Below, piece by piece: positions 8,248 through 16,528 of a stretch of DNA of 38,565 bases. The position numbers were made by a program, and so were the translations under genes. The notes beneath the pieces are model-generated. The model worked only from the letters and a program-made list of their open reading frames with translations. It did not search any database and was not told the origin of the DNA. Source of the stretch: JAKSSM01 sp045629065 (lineage in GTDB: Bacteria; Bacillota; Clostridia; Peptostreptococcales; Anaerovoracaceae); NCBI GenBank assembly GCA_045629065.1, contig JAZQQK010000033.1, positions 1-38,565 on the forward strand. The letters are read 5' to 3'. Positions within the stretch are counted from its first letter, which is position 1, and every line of letters begins with the position of its first letter.

Positions 8248-9036
8248 ATGGAAAATGTAGATGCATTGGTGCAAAGCCATGCTGGGTTACTGATCGACAT
8301 AATCGTCGTAATAATATTCCTGGTATTTATAGCGCTTAAAGGCAAACGTGGACTTTACTCATGTGGTATGTCAGTATTCGTAATTGCCCTTGCAGTAACG
8401 CTTGGAATATTTGTTTCATCATTAGTAACACCTGTCGTATTTAAAAATGTATATCCAGATATTGAACAACAATTATCTGATAGATACGATGAAGAGGTTA
8501 GAGCTCTTGAAGAAGATACTGAAACACCTGCCCAAGTATTTAATAAGGGATTCAACAATTTGGTTAAATCTCTCGGCATTGAAGAAGAAGCTTCAGCATA
8601 CACAAAGAGAATAATTTCTACGCCAAAGCAGGAACTCCTCGAAAAAAGAGCAGCTAGCACATATAAGCTGATCAGATTCGTATCGTTCGGTTTGATTACC
8701 GCGCTCGGAATACTGGCGCTGACCCTTATCAAAAACTACTTTGGTAAGATAGCGGATTGGCCAGTCATCAAATGGGTCGATTCTCTAGGCGGTATGCTCA
8801 TAGGATTCCTAGAATGTTATGCATTGATGTTCTTGGCGATCAAGGGAGCGGATTTCCTAGGTATCAATTTCTTCAACGAGATGTCGGAAGGAACCGTAAT
8901 ACTAGATTTCATCAATTCACATAAGGATGCTCAAGAACTTTATCAAATGGGCATGGGCTTAGTAAATGGTGGAATCGACCAAGCCAAAGACCTAGTAAGC
9001 GATGGAGTAGACCAGGTTAAGGGCATGATAAAATAG
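8248..9036 (+). CDS. CvpA-like integral membrane protein (262 aa)
   Basis: The start has GGAGG upstream and follows the operon promoter. Four hydrophobic helices are visible, at about residues 12-30, 37-62, 140-162 and 176-200, with a hydrophilic, Glu-rich loop (about 65-138) between helices two and three. The Gly-rich helix with SLGGMLIGFLECYALMFL matches the CvpA family pattern (a GG followed by a Gly-containing helix), and the N-terminal helix pair with GKRGLYSCG between is also typical. CvpA proteins are polytopic inner-membrane proteins first linked to colicin V export. The molecular job is not settled. As first gene of a type IV secretion-like operon it may act in assembly. The C-terminal tail (IDQAKDLVSDGVDQVKGM) is an amphipathic helix. 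Family call is fairly good, function uncertain. Confidence 0.75.
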   Translation: MENVDALVQSHAGLLIDIIVVIIFLVFIALKGKRGLYSCGMSVFVIALAVTLGIFVSSLVTPVVFKNVYPDIEQQLSDRYDEEVRALEEDTETPAQVFNKGFNNLVKSLGIEEEASAYTKRIISTPKQELLEKRAASTYKLIRFVSFGLITALGILALTLIKNYFGKIADWPVIKWVDSLGGMLIGFLECYALMFLAIKGADFLGINFFNEMSEGTVILDFINSHKDAQELYQMGMGLVNGGIDQAKDLVSDGVDQVKGMIK

Positions 9037-9041
9037 TTTGC

Positions 9042-9062
9042 AAGTCCACCATAAGGTGGCTT
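9042..9062 (+). promoter_or_regulatory. Intergenic hairpin between CvpA-like and pilin genes
   Basis: AAG-T-CCACC, loop ATAA, GGTGG-CTT: eight pairs with one bulged base, immediately after the CvpA-like stop codon. No U-run follows directly. Such a hairpin between an integral membrane protein and a pilin-like gene could protect a processed 3' mRNA that starts at the pilin cistron, or reduce upstream expression. Confidence 0.45.
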
Positions 9063-9109
9063 AGCATAGATAATTAATTTTTAAAAAAGTATTTTTTAGG
9101 AGGAACAAA

Positions 9110-9388
9110 ATGGATTTTGCAAATGTAATTGCGCCTATAGTTAGTTTAATTAACTCACTCGTAGCACCACTCTTAGCTGTAGTTACAGCAGTTGGTTCTG
9201 TATACTGCATCATTCTCGGTGTTAAGTATGCTAGAGCAGAAGAGCCACAGGACAGAGAAAAGGCAAAGCAACACTTAAAGGGAGCTATCATCGGATTCGG
9301 ACTGATTTTCATCCTTTTAGTAGCACTCAACTTACTCAAGGATCCTATGCTTGCATGGGTTAACTCAACAGTAGGTAACTTATATTAA
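9110..9388 (+). CDS. T4SS pilin / VirB2-like small membrane protein (92 aa)
   Basis: A perfect AGGAGG (9098-9103) sits six bases before the ATG, the strongest ribosome binding site in the operon, which suits an abundant subunit. There are two hydrophobic helices, at about residues 14-37 and 57-78, joined by a charged loop (KYARAEEPQDREKAKQHLK). The ILGVKYARAEE...KAKQHLKGAIIGFG pattern is that of the Gram-positive pilin-like conjugal transfer proteins (VirB2/TrbC-like, PF18895-type). No cleavable signal peptide is obvious. The likely role is the pseudopilus or channel subunit of the type IV secretion-like machine encoded downstream. Sequence family call is good. Whether it forms a filament is unknown. 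Confidence 0.8.
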   Translation: MDFANVIAPIVSLINSLVAPLLAVVTAVGSVYCIILGVKYARAEEPQDREKAKQHLKGAIIGFGLIFILLVALNLLKDPMLAWVNSTVGNLY

Positions 9389-9425
9389 TTTGTATAGGCA
9401 ATTTTAAACACAACTAGTAGTAAAT

Positions 9426-9442
9426 TTGTTTATCTAAAAAAG
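9426..9442 (+). promoter_or_regulatory. Leader element, copy 1 (TTGTTTATCTAAAAAAG)
   Basis: This 17-nt stretch upstream of the 693-residue gene is repeated with one mismatch at 16502-16518 upstream of the VirB4 gene. Its distance to the start codon differs (28 versus 10 nt), so it is not simply the ribosome binding site. A role as RNA processing or translation enhancer site is possible. Confidence 0.35.
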
Positions 9443-9470
9443 TATGATATTAGGCAGAGGGAAGGACGAC

Positions 9471-11552
9471 ATGAAACAAACTTCTGGAAGAAAAGTTAAT
9501 AGAACAATAGGGAGAATTATTAGTCTAACCCTCTGTTTTACTGTAGCTTTTACGACAGTATTTCAATTTGGTACTGGAAGGGCTGACGCTGATACCGGAA
9601 CTGAAAAGATCGGTTATGAGTGGACAAGAATCTATGATAATGAGCAGGCCAAGGATTGGGCAGATACAATTAAGAATAACAAAATACGTGTTCTCATTGT
9701 ATATGATGATAGATTCTATGTAGGTAGAGAAGATTCATACGGTGGTTCATACTATGGTAAATTGTTATCCAATCAAATTAGAACTGACTTAGATACATTT
9801 ACTTCTAGAAAGGATTTCAACACACCAGTTATTGAATATGCTGGACATGACGGCGACAATAACTGTGAAAAGTTTAAAATTCATATGACAGATGCTTATG
9901 GTAATACAACTAATTATTGGCTTTACCATGAGAACATTATTTTCCCTTGCGTATTCAAGGGCTTATTCACATTCAAAAAGACATTAAGTGATGGTCAAGA
10001 AGACGACGAAGTTCCTTTCACAATGAGAAGTGACCGTTGGGATGCAGCAAGCTTCAAATTTAACATTGTCAACGACTATATTAAGAGAAGCCATTTCATC
10101 CAGAGAAACTTGGACAAATATTATAATGGTAAGAGCATTAGTGAACTCAGCATAGAAAATCAAAAGAATGTTATGGATCTCGCTGACCAAGATATTAGAA
10201 CTATCACAAAGATGTATGATGTTGGTGGCGATTCTAAGATTGAGACCATCTATGAAAAGATGATTGCTTTTGAAAACGAAGAGGCTGCTAAGAAAAAGAA
10301 GGACCCTTCATACGAGGTTCCAACATTCACAAGAGATTTATATTGTCCTAAGACTGAAGTAGATTTGGATGCTGAACCAAGCGTTAGAGAAGTTCAAGAA
10401 GCTCAACGTAAGGAAGAATTCTATCAACTTGAGAGACAATGGTCAGGAATCGTAAGATACCAAGTTGGCGATCAAGATATGACATATCAACGCGCTATGC
10501 AAGAATTACAGATTGATGACGATATGGATATTGGTATCATCATTCTTAGCTATTTGCTCGGTGGTATTGTTGGTGCTGCGATTGCTGCTCTTACACAATA
10601 CCTCATATATGATAGTAAATATGGCGAAAGAGACTATCGTCTTGGTAGTGCAAAAATCTTCTACAATATTAGTGGAAGAATTGATACTGCTTGGAGATTT
10701 GATGGATCCGAAATTTATGACTCTTGGAAAGAACGTGGCGAGGCTGCTTCATTCAAGGTTTACTTTGGACGCGAAGTAAAATTACCTACAATCACTAATG
10801 ACTACACAGCAGAAGTTCACGAAACTCAGGTAATTGAAGACATCGATATCGCACCTTGCGTAGTTGTAACGGTTGCTGCCGATTCAACTTTAATCGTTAG
10901 AGGTCTAGTTGTTAACGAAGGTGTTCTCAAGATTTACGGTAACCTTATAGTAGATTCTTCTGGATGCTTGACCGACGAAATGGACCCTGGAACCGGAGCT
11001 AAAAGAAAGGTTACTAAGAGTAGTGCGGGCAACGAGTTTATAAATAACCAACTAATCCTGTATGGTGGCTCGTGCATGATTGTTCAACAGGGCGGTGCCC
11101 ATCTACAGTACAAGTCGACGAAATTCACAATAGAGGAAGGCGCTACATACATCTGTGATGGATTATGCACTACAACTGCCGAAATCGACTTAAAGGGAAC
11201 AATGGAAATCGGACCTACTGGCGAGATTGCTGTCGGAGCTTATCCAGATGTTGAAAAGGGCGAATTAGCCGCTGTAAAGGACTATCTAAAGTCAAATTCA
11301 TTATTTGACTTAGTAATCGGATATAAAGATCCAAGTATTACCTATGGTTCTACACTCTATCTTTATTCAAAAGGCGAACTCAGAGTATATGGCTTGATGG
11401 GAATCTATAGACCAAATGCCGACCATCCATACAAAACTTACGTATACCCAGGCGGTAAGATTGTCGGTTACGAAGGAATGCTCACAGACTTCACTCCTGG
11501 TTTCTCAGGATTCGAGTATTACGAGAGATATCAGGTATTAGAAAAGATTTAA
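9471..11552 (+). CDS. Exported protein with glycine-zipper helix and beta-helix-like C-terminus (693 aa)
   Basis: I choose the ATG at 9471 because AGAGGGAAGG lies just before it. The in-frame ATG at 9444 has no ribosome binding site. Residues 1-40 form a long signal peptide (basic head, core IISLTLCFTVAFTTVF, likely cleavage near RADA). Residues 40-340 are mixed and charged. About 355-380 is one strongly hydrophobic Gly-rich helix (YLLGGIVGAAIAALTQYLIY). From about 430 the sequence becomes short beta strands with Gly turns (LIVRGLVVNEGVLKIYGNLI, later TTAEIDLKGTMEIGPTGEI), typical of a parallel beta-helix. No sortase motif is seen. It sits between the pilin and the coupling ATPase, so it is probably a structural, surface or substrate component of the system. 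No named family was recognised. Confidence 0.85.
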   Translation: MKQTSGRKVNRTIGRIISLTLCFTVAFTTVFQFGTGRADADTGTEKIGYEWTRIYDNEQAKDWADTIKNNKIRVLIVYDDRFYVGREDSYGGSYYGKLLSNQIRTDLDTFTSRKDFNTPVIEYAGHDGDNNCEKFKIHMTDAYGNTTNYWLYHENIIFPCVFKGLFTFKKTLSDGQEDDEVPFTMRSDRWDAASFKFNIVNDYIKRSHFIQRNLDKYYNGKSISELSIENQKNVMDLADQDIRTITKMYDVGGDSKIETIYEKMIAFENEEAAKKKKDPSYEVPTFTRDLYCPKTEVDLDAEPSVREVQEAQRKEEFYQLERQWSGIVRYQVGDQDMTYQRAMQELQIDDDMDIGIIILSYLLGGIVGAAIAALTQYLIYDSKYGERDYRLGSAKIFYNISGRIDTAWRFDGSEIYDSWKERGEAASFKVYFGREVKLPTITNDYTAEVHETQVIEDIDIAPCVVVTVAADSTLIVRGLVVNEGVLKIYGNLIVDSSGCLTDEMDPGTGAKRKVTKSSAGNEFINNQLILYGGSCMIVQQGGAHLQYKSTKFTIEEGATYICDGLCTTTAEIDLKGTMEIGPTGEIAVGAYPDVEKGELAAVKDYLKSNSLFDLVIGYKDPSITYGSTLYLYSKGELRVYGLMGIYRPNADHPYKTYVYPGGKIVGYEGMLTDFTPGFSGFEYYERYQVLEKI

Positions 11553-11566
11553 GGTGAAATTGTAAG

Positions 11567-13561
11567 ATGAAAAAGTTTTTGGAACAATTGAAAGATGCTA
11601 ACGCAGCCAAGATTATTGGCCTCGTAGCTGCCGGAATTGCTGGCACATGGATTGTAGGATATTTCATTCTTACAATCGCTATGAACATCGGCAATTTCAT
11701 CTCAGGTAATGGCGTTGAATTTAGCTTGGAATTGCTTCTTCAGTTTAGATGCTTCCTGTTCGGCTTAATCGTAGTAGCCATTATGATGGGCTTCATGTTT
11801 ATAGGAAAATCGAAGCCAAAAGACTTGTTTGGATCTTCAAAGAACGGAGATGTTAAGGATTCCGTTCTTGAAAATTCAAGATTTATGACAGACAAAGAAA
11901 GAGACGCAAACTTTGTTTCTTTCGATTATGATGATATTGGTAAGCAAAAGGTTGATGGCGTACCAGTAAGAGCTGTCCTCGATAGTAAGGGCAAGCTTCA
12001 AGTAAGCATCATGAAGGGTGCACACGCACTCATTATCGGTTCCACTGGTTCCGGTAAAACTACAACTTTTATCAACCCTATGATCCAGTTAATCGCAGCG
12101 ACTAACTGTGGTTCTAGTATGATTATGACAGACCCGAAGGGCGAATTATTCGACCTTCATTCTGCTTTTTTGAAAGAGCGCGGTTATGATGTATTCGTAC
12201 TCGATTTAAGAGACACTTATTCATCATCCAGATGGAACCCACTCGATTCAATTTGGGACATGTATCAAGATTATGTTCAGGCAGGAAAGGGCATCAAGGC
12301 TCACAGAGACTCCATGAGCAAATATCCTGATTTAAAGGTCGTAGATGAAGTTGCGGAGGACGGAGCTATTTGGTGCGAATGGAATGGCAGAGCTTATTCA
12401 GACTTAAGACACTGCCATGACGATGTATCAGTCGCTAAGCAAAAGATTTACGATGAAATGTACGAAGACTTAAGCGATATCATCAGCGTACTCTGTCCTA
12501 TCACAAACGATAAAGACCCACTTTGGGAAAAGGGTGCTAGATCTATCGTGCTTGCGGTATGCCTTGCAATGCTCGAAGACTCTACAGACCCTCAATTAAA
12601 TATGACTCATGAGAAGTTTAACTTCTTTAATATAAATAAGATACTTTCGAACAGTACTGACAACTACAAAGTGCTCAAGGAATACTTCGAAGGTCGCAGC
12701 ATGCTTTCACAGGCATACACATTATCCCGTCAGGTATTAGCTGCTGCAGATCAGACACTTTCCAGCTACATGTCAATCACATTCGAAAAATTGAGTATCT
12801 TTAACGATAACGGTATTTGCGGACTTACATCTGCTACTGATATCGTTGCTAGCCAGTTCGCTGAAAAGCCAACTGCATTATTCTTAAAGATTCCTGATGA
12901 AAAAGATACTAGACACGGTCTAGCAGCTATGTTCATCCTTTGCATGTATAAAGCACTTATCAAGGTAGCATCGTTCAGAGAAGACTTATCACTTCCTCGT
13001 AACGTCTACTACATCATGGATGAGTTTGGTAACATGCCTAAGATAGAAAAATTCGATAAGATGATCACCGTAGGTCGTTCCAGAAAGATTTGGTTCAACA
13101 TGGTAGTTCAGTCATACTCACAGTTAAATGCGGTATACGGCGAAACTGTTGCAGATATCGTAAAGTCCAACTGTGCTATGAAGGAATTCATCGGTTCCAA
13201 CGATATCGGAACTTGTAAGGAATTCTCTGAACTTTGCGGTAACAAATCAGTAAAGACTACATCAACATCATCTAACATGGGTTCCAAGGAAGGTGAAATG
13301 AGCTTGTCATCACAGATTCAGACAAGACCACTTATCTATCCTTCAGAACTTCAAAAGCTTAACAATAAGCAATCAACAGGTAACGCAATCATCGTTACAT
13401 TCGGTAACTATCCTTTAAAGACAAAATACACACCTTCATATAAATGTCCATATTACAAGTTTGGCAGAATGGATATGGAGGAAATCAGATCCCATGTATT
13501 TAGATCTGAAGACGTATATTATAATGTTGAAGAAAGAAATAAGATTATTTTAGGATCTTAG
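11567..13561 (+). CDS. VirD4/TraG-type coupling ATPase of type IV secretion (664 aa)
   Basis: Two N-terminal membrane helices (about residues 15-40 and 58-80) anchor a cytoplasmic AAA+/RecA-like ATPase. Walker A is GSTGSGKT (158-165), the family motif TDPKGELFDLH follows at about 188-198, and Walker B is YYIMDE (481-486), followed by FGNMPKIEKFDKMITVGRSR, the TraG/VirD4 signature region. Length and order match Gram-positive coupling proteins (TcpA-independent, VirD4 class), which hand substrates to the secretion channel using ATP. The gene starts 14 bp after the exported 693-residue protein. In conjugative elements this protein works with a relaxase. None is present here, so the cargo is more likely protein. 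Family assignment is firm; cargo type is inference. Confidence 0.95.
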   Translation: MKKFLEQLKDANAAKIIGLVAAGIAGTWIVGYFILTIAMNIGNFISGNGVEFSLELLLQFRCFLFGLIVVAIMMGFMFIGKSKPKDLFGSSKNGDVKDSVLENSRFMTDKERDANFVSFDYDDIGKQKVDGVPVRAVLDSKGKLQVSIMKGAHALIIGSTGSGKTTTFINPMIQLIAATNCGSSMIMTDPKGELFDLHSAFLKERGYDVFVLDLRDTYSSSRWNPLDSIWDMYQDYVQAGKGIKAHRDSMSKYPDLKVVDEVAEDGAIWCEWNGRAYSDLRHCHDDVSVAKQKIYDEMYEDLSDIISVLCPITNDKDPLWEKGARSIVLAVCLAMLEDSTDPQLNMTHEKFNFFNINKILSNSTDNYKVLKEYFEGRSMLSQAYTLSRQVLAAADQTLSSYMSITFEKLSIFNDNGICGLTSATDIVASQFAEKPTALFLKIPDEKDTRHGLAAMFILCMYKALIKVASFREDLSLPRNVYYIMDEFGNMPKIEKFDKMITVGRSRKIWFNMVVQSYSQLNAVYGETVADIVKSNCAMKEFIGSNDIGTCKEFSELCGNKSVKTTSTSSNMGSKEGEMSLSSQIQTRPLIYPSELQKLNNKQSTGNAIIVTFGNYPLKTKYTPSYKCPYYKFGRMDMEEIRSHVFRSEDVYYNVEERNKIILGS

Positions 13562-13572
13562 GATAAGAACTT

Positions 13573-14502
13573 ATGAGACACTTTTACAAGCTTTTAACAC
13601 TATTAATAATAGGTACAATTCTATTGATGCCAATGACGGCCTTTGCGGATGAGTACAAGACTTTCGATAAGTACACAGGCGAAGAAATCTTTGATGATCC
13701 TTCACTGAACAACATCGTATATATGGATTTCAATTGCGATTATTCCAGATCCGATCGCTTGTACATCTATACAACATCCACTATGGCTGATTCACAGATT
13801 AAGTCCACTGCCTTTAATGGAATGATTACAACTGATAAGGTTGCGATCCAAGCCGGACAGTATTCCAACATCATTGTATATCGCGATGGCAAAGAGATAT
13901 CTCCTGATGAAATCGCAAAGGGCCAATTAAGTGCAGTTGGTAATTACAAAGTATTTTCTGGCAGTGATGAAGTATTCCACTTTACGATTATTGGAAGCGT
14001 TACAGGTTTAATCACTGTATACGATATGCCACAAGGTTTCACAGTAAAGTCTGTCCGCGTAGGCGAAAAATCAGCTCAGTATTCTAAATATAGAGTTGAG
14101 TTCTTAGAAGAAGGCGACTACGAGGTTAAGTACAACTGTACAACAAACGGCGCATCATATACTTTGAAAACTAAAATCGATTTTACAGCACCTGAAATCA
14201 ACCTGGTTGGTGTCGTAAACGGCGAGGCTAGAGGCCCTGTAGATATCGAAGGAATTGAGGATGGAGCAAGCCTCATCATCAAGTTTAACGATGAGGTTAT
14301 CAATACTAAGACTCACCTCACTTCGAGCGGAGACTATCAGGTATTCGTTACTGACAAGGCAGGAAATACAAATAGATATGTATTTACAATTAGGTTCTAC
14401 TTTAATATGTCAGCTTGGGCTGCAATCGCTTTAATTGTGGCTGCAGTTGGTGGCTTATTGGGTTATATATTTTATTCACGTAAACACTTAAGAATCAGAT
14501 AG
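13573..14502 (+). CDS. Surface protein with signal peptide, Ig-like fold and C-terminal anchor (309 aa)
   Basis: A signal peptide covers residues 1-25 (LLTLLIIGTILLMPMTAFA, cleavage after AFA). The mature part is beta-rich. Its last ectodomain (about 205-275) has the spacing of a bacterial Ig-like repeat, including SGDYQVFVTDKAGN. A C-terminal membrane helix (AAIALIVAAVGGLLGYIFY, about 281-300) and a basic tail KHLRIR leave the bulk of the protein outside. The start lies 11 bp after the coupling ATPase. Such a topology fits an extracellular scaffold or receptor attached to the secretion machine. No specific family was recognised. Confidence 0.85.
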   Translation: MRHFYKLLTLLIIGTILLMPMTAFADEYKTFDKYTGEEIFDDPSLNNIVYMDFNCDYSRSDRLYIYTTSTMADSQIKSTAFNGMITTDKVAIQAGQYSNIIVYRDGKEISPDEIAKGQLSAVGNYKVFSGSDEVFHFTIIGSVTGLITVYDMPQGFTVKSVRVGEKSAQYSKYRVEFLEEGDYEVKYNCTTNGASYTLKTKIDFTAPEINLVGVVNGEARGPVDIEGIEDGASLIIKFNDEVINTKTHLTSSGDYQVFVTDKAGNTNRYVFTIRFYFNMSAWAAIALIVAAVGGLLGYIFYSRKHLRIR

Positions 14503-14524
14503 TAATTTTTTAGGAAGAGAGCAT

Positions 14525-16474
14525 ATGGGCGAAATAATTTTAAATGCGTTACTGCGTTTAATAGCAATAATTTTATACTACATAGAGGTACTCTTATGTA
14601 AAATTCTCGACTTGGTTTATTCAATGTTCGAGGTATTCTCTGGAATTACAGCAATTCAGTATCAAGGAGAGCAGAACTTCTTAATCAATGTTTTCTTTGA
14701 TAACCCTACAATTGCCGTCCTTTTCTGGGGTATGGCTTGCATAGGTATTGTGCTCACATTTGTATTTGCTATTTGGTCTGTAATCAAAAAGACATTCGAT
14801 TCTAACGAAAAGCACAAGATGAGTTTTGGTCAGATTTTAACTAATGTGTTCAAATCTATCCTTATCATCCTTTTGATGTCCACTATCGTTACAGTATCAA
14901 TCAATGCAGCAAACGTTTTGATGCAACAGATTAACTATCTGTTCACAAATGCTGAATCAATCCGTAATCCAGACAGCATCGTATTCGAAGATGAAGATTA
15001 TGCGACAATGTTCCGTGTATTAAATACGGTAGCAAACTATTCGCTAAATCCTTCATACGACAGTACGTACAACATAAATGCATGTTTCAATGCAATTAGA
15101 GGAGACTTACAGATTCTCGATCGCAAGAGCTTCTTTAGTTTCACTTATCTACCATTAGTAGATGGTAAGGAAATAAATGAAGCATATATAAAGGCACACC
15201 CGGACGACGAAGAGGCTCTTGAACTATTGAATTCAACTTCTTGGCAAAAAGCTATTCGTGATATAGGTGTTGCAGCTGATATCAAGACTGACCTTTTCCT
15301 TGACGAATACAATGGACCAGTTAACAAGGCTATCGTTAAATGCGTTAATGCCATGAAGACTGATGGTTCATTCAAACCAGTTGCAAAATATGAAAGAGCT
15401 AAGAGTGGAGGAGCAGCCGGCTATGGAGCATTGCTCGGTAGAACAATTATGGTTGCCTGCACATTCGAAGCTGCCAATAATAATAGATATAATACATCAC
15501 CTGAATTGACTGACGAAGTCAGAGGCCCATACTATTACGGTGAAAAAGATATCTATTCATTAGGTACTGTAGAGGATGACTTCTCAATCGACTTTGATAA
15601 GTGGAATCATATAATAGCTATCGCCGGCACTATTTGGTTAATCAAGAACTTCCTTATTATTATCATGAACTGTGTAGCAAGAATCTTTAACATCTTGCTT
15701 CTCTATATAGCAGCACCACCATTCATCGCTATGATGCCATTAGACGATGGCGGCAAGTTTAAGCAATGGTGTACAGCTTTCGTTATTCAGTTATTCGGTA
15801 TCTTTGGTACATTCGTTTCGGTAAGATTACTGATAGCATTCATACCAATCATACTTTCACCAGAGTTAATTTTATTCGACTCTTCATTCACAAATATCGT
15901 TGCTAAGCTCTTAATCATCATCGGTGTTGGTTTCACAGCAACTAAGGCATCCGGTATCATTACTGGTATCTTAGCAGATAACGCCGGCATGCAGTCAATT
16001 ATGGCTGGCGATGTCGGAGCACAAGCCGTTGGAGCAATGTCCGCTGTTGGTAAGAAGGCAGTTGGATTAGGCTTAAGCGTAGCTGCTACAGCTGGTAAGG
16101 GACTCGCAAATGTTACTGGTTTAACAGGCATAGCTAATACAATAGGCGATAAGTTTAAGAACTTCAACCAGTCCATGAAGGAAAGCAAGGGCGGTCTTAT
16201 CGGAGCTGCACTGGGTGGCTTTAAGACTAATGAGCAGCGAAGTAATGAGACGAAGGAAAGACGTGAAGCTAAGCAAGAAGCGGCAAACGATAAAGCTCTT
16301 GGAATCGGAGCATTCGAAGCAGAAGGAAAGGCTAGAAACCAGATGGATACTCGTAACTTGATGGCTAATAACAAGGCACTCGGTTTGGATCCAACAAGTG
16401 GTGTTTCAAACTTTGCTGATGCAACTGCAAAGTCACAAAACTTCTTGAATGAAAAGTTCCCACCAAAACGTTAA
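14525..16474 (+). CDS. VirB6/TrbL-like polytopic channel protein (649 aa)
   Basis: The ribosome binding site is AGGAAGAG. Hydrophobic helices are visible at about residues 5-32, 60-88, 104-132, 361-380, 384-405, 417-446 and 455-482. A long non-membrane loop (about 135-355) lies between helices three and four. The region AAPPFIAMMPLDDGGKFKQW, followed by a helix and then a Gly/Ala-rich amphipathic stretch with ADNAGMQSIMAGDVGAQAVG, is characteristic of VirB6/TrbL-type proteins in Gram-positive type IV systems. The cytosolic C-terminus (about 500-649) is polar. VirB6 proteins form part of the inner-membrane channel. Position directly before VirB4 agrees. The large outer loop is long for the family and may reach into the cell wall. 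Confidence 0.85.
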   Translation: MGEIILNALLRLIAIILYYIEVLLCKILDLVYSMFEVFSGITAIQYQGEQNFLINVFFDNPTIAVLFWGMACIGIVLTFVFAIWSVIKKTFDSNEKHKMSFGQILTNVFKSILIILLMSTIVTVSINAANVLMQQINYLFTNAESIRNPDSIVFEDEDYATMFRVLNTVANYSLNPSYDSTYNINACFNAIRGDLQILDRKSFFSFTYLPLVDGKEINEAYIKAHPDDEEALELLNSTSWQKAIRDIGVAADIKTDLFLDEYNGPVNKAIVKCVNAMKTDGSFKPVAKYERAKSGGAAGYGALLGRTIMVACTFEAANNNRYNTSPELTDEVRGPYYYGEKDIYSLGTVEDDFSIDFDKWNHIIAIAGTIWLIKNFLIIIMNCVARIFNILLLYIAAPPFIAMMPLDDGGKFKQWCTAFVIQLFGIFGTFVSVRLLIAFIPIILSPELILFDSSFTNIVAKLLIIIGVGFTATKASGIITGILADNAGMQSIMAGDVGAQAVGAMSAVGKKAVGLGLSVAATAGKGLANVTGLTGIANTIGDKFKNFNQSMKESKGGLIGAALGGFKTNEQRSNETKERREAKQEAANDKALGIGAFEAEGKARNQMDTRNLMANNKALGLDPTSGVSNFADATAKSQNFLNEKFPPKR

Positions 16475-16501
16475 TTAACCATTTTAATAATTTATCAATA
16501 A

Positions 16502-16518
16502 TTGTTTAACTAAAAAAG
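16502..16518 (+). promoter_or_regulatory. Leader element, copy 2 (TTGTTTAACTAAAAAAG)
   Basis: Sixteen of 17 bases match the copy at 9426-9442. This copy ends 10 nt before the VirB4 start and overlaps its AAGGA ribosome binding site. Confidence 0.35.
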
Positions 16519-16528
16519 GAATGCGCGC

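Noticed and set aside
9444..9470. Upstream ATG at 9444 as start of the exported 693-residue protein
   Set aside because: No ribosome binding site before it and it would add a charged nine-residue leader; the ATG at 9471 has AGAGGGAAGG at proper distance.
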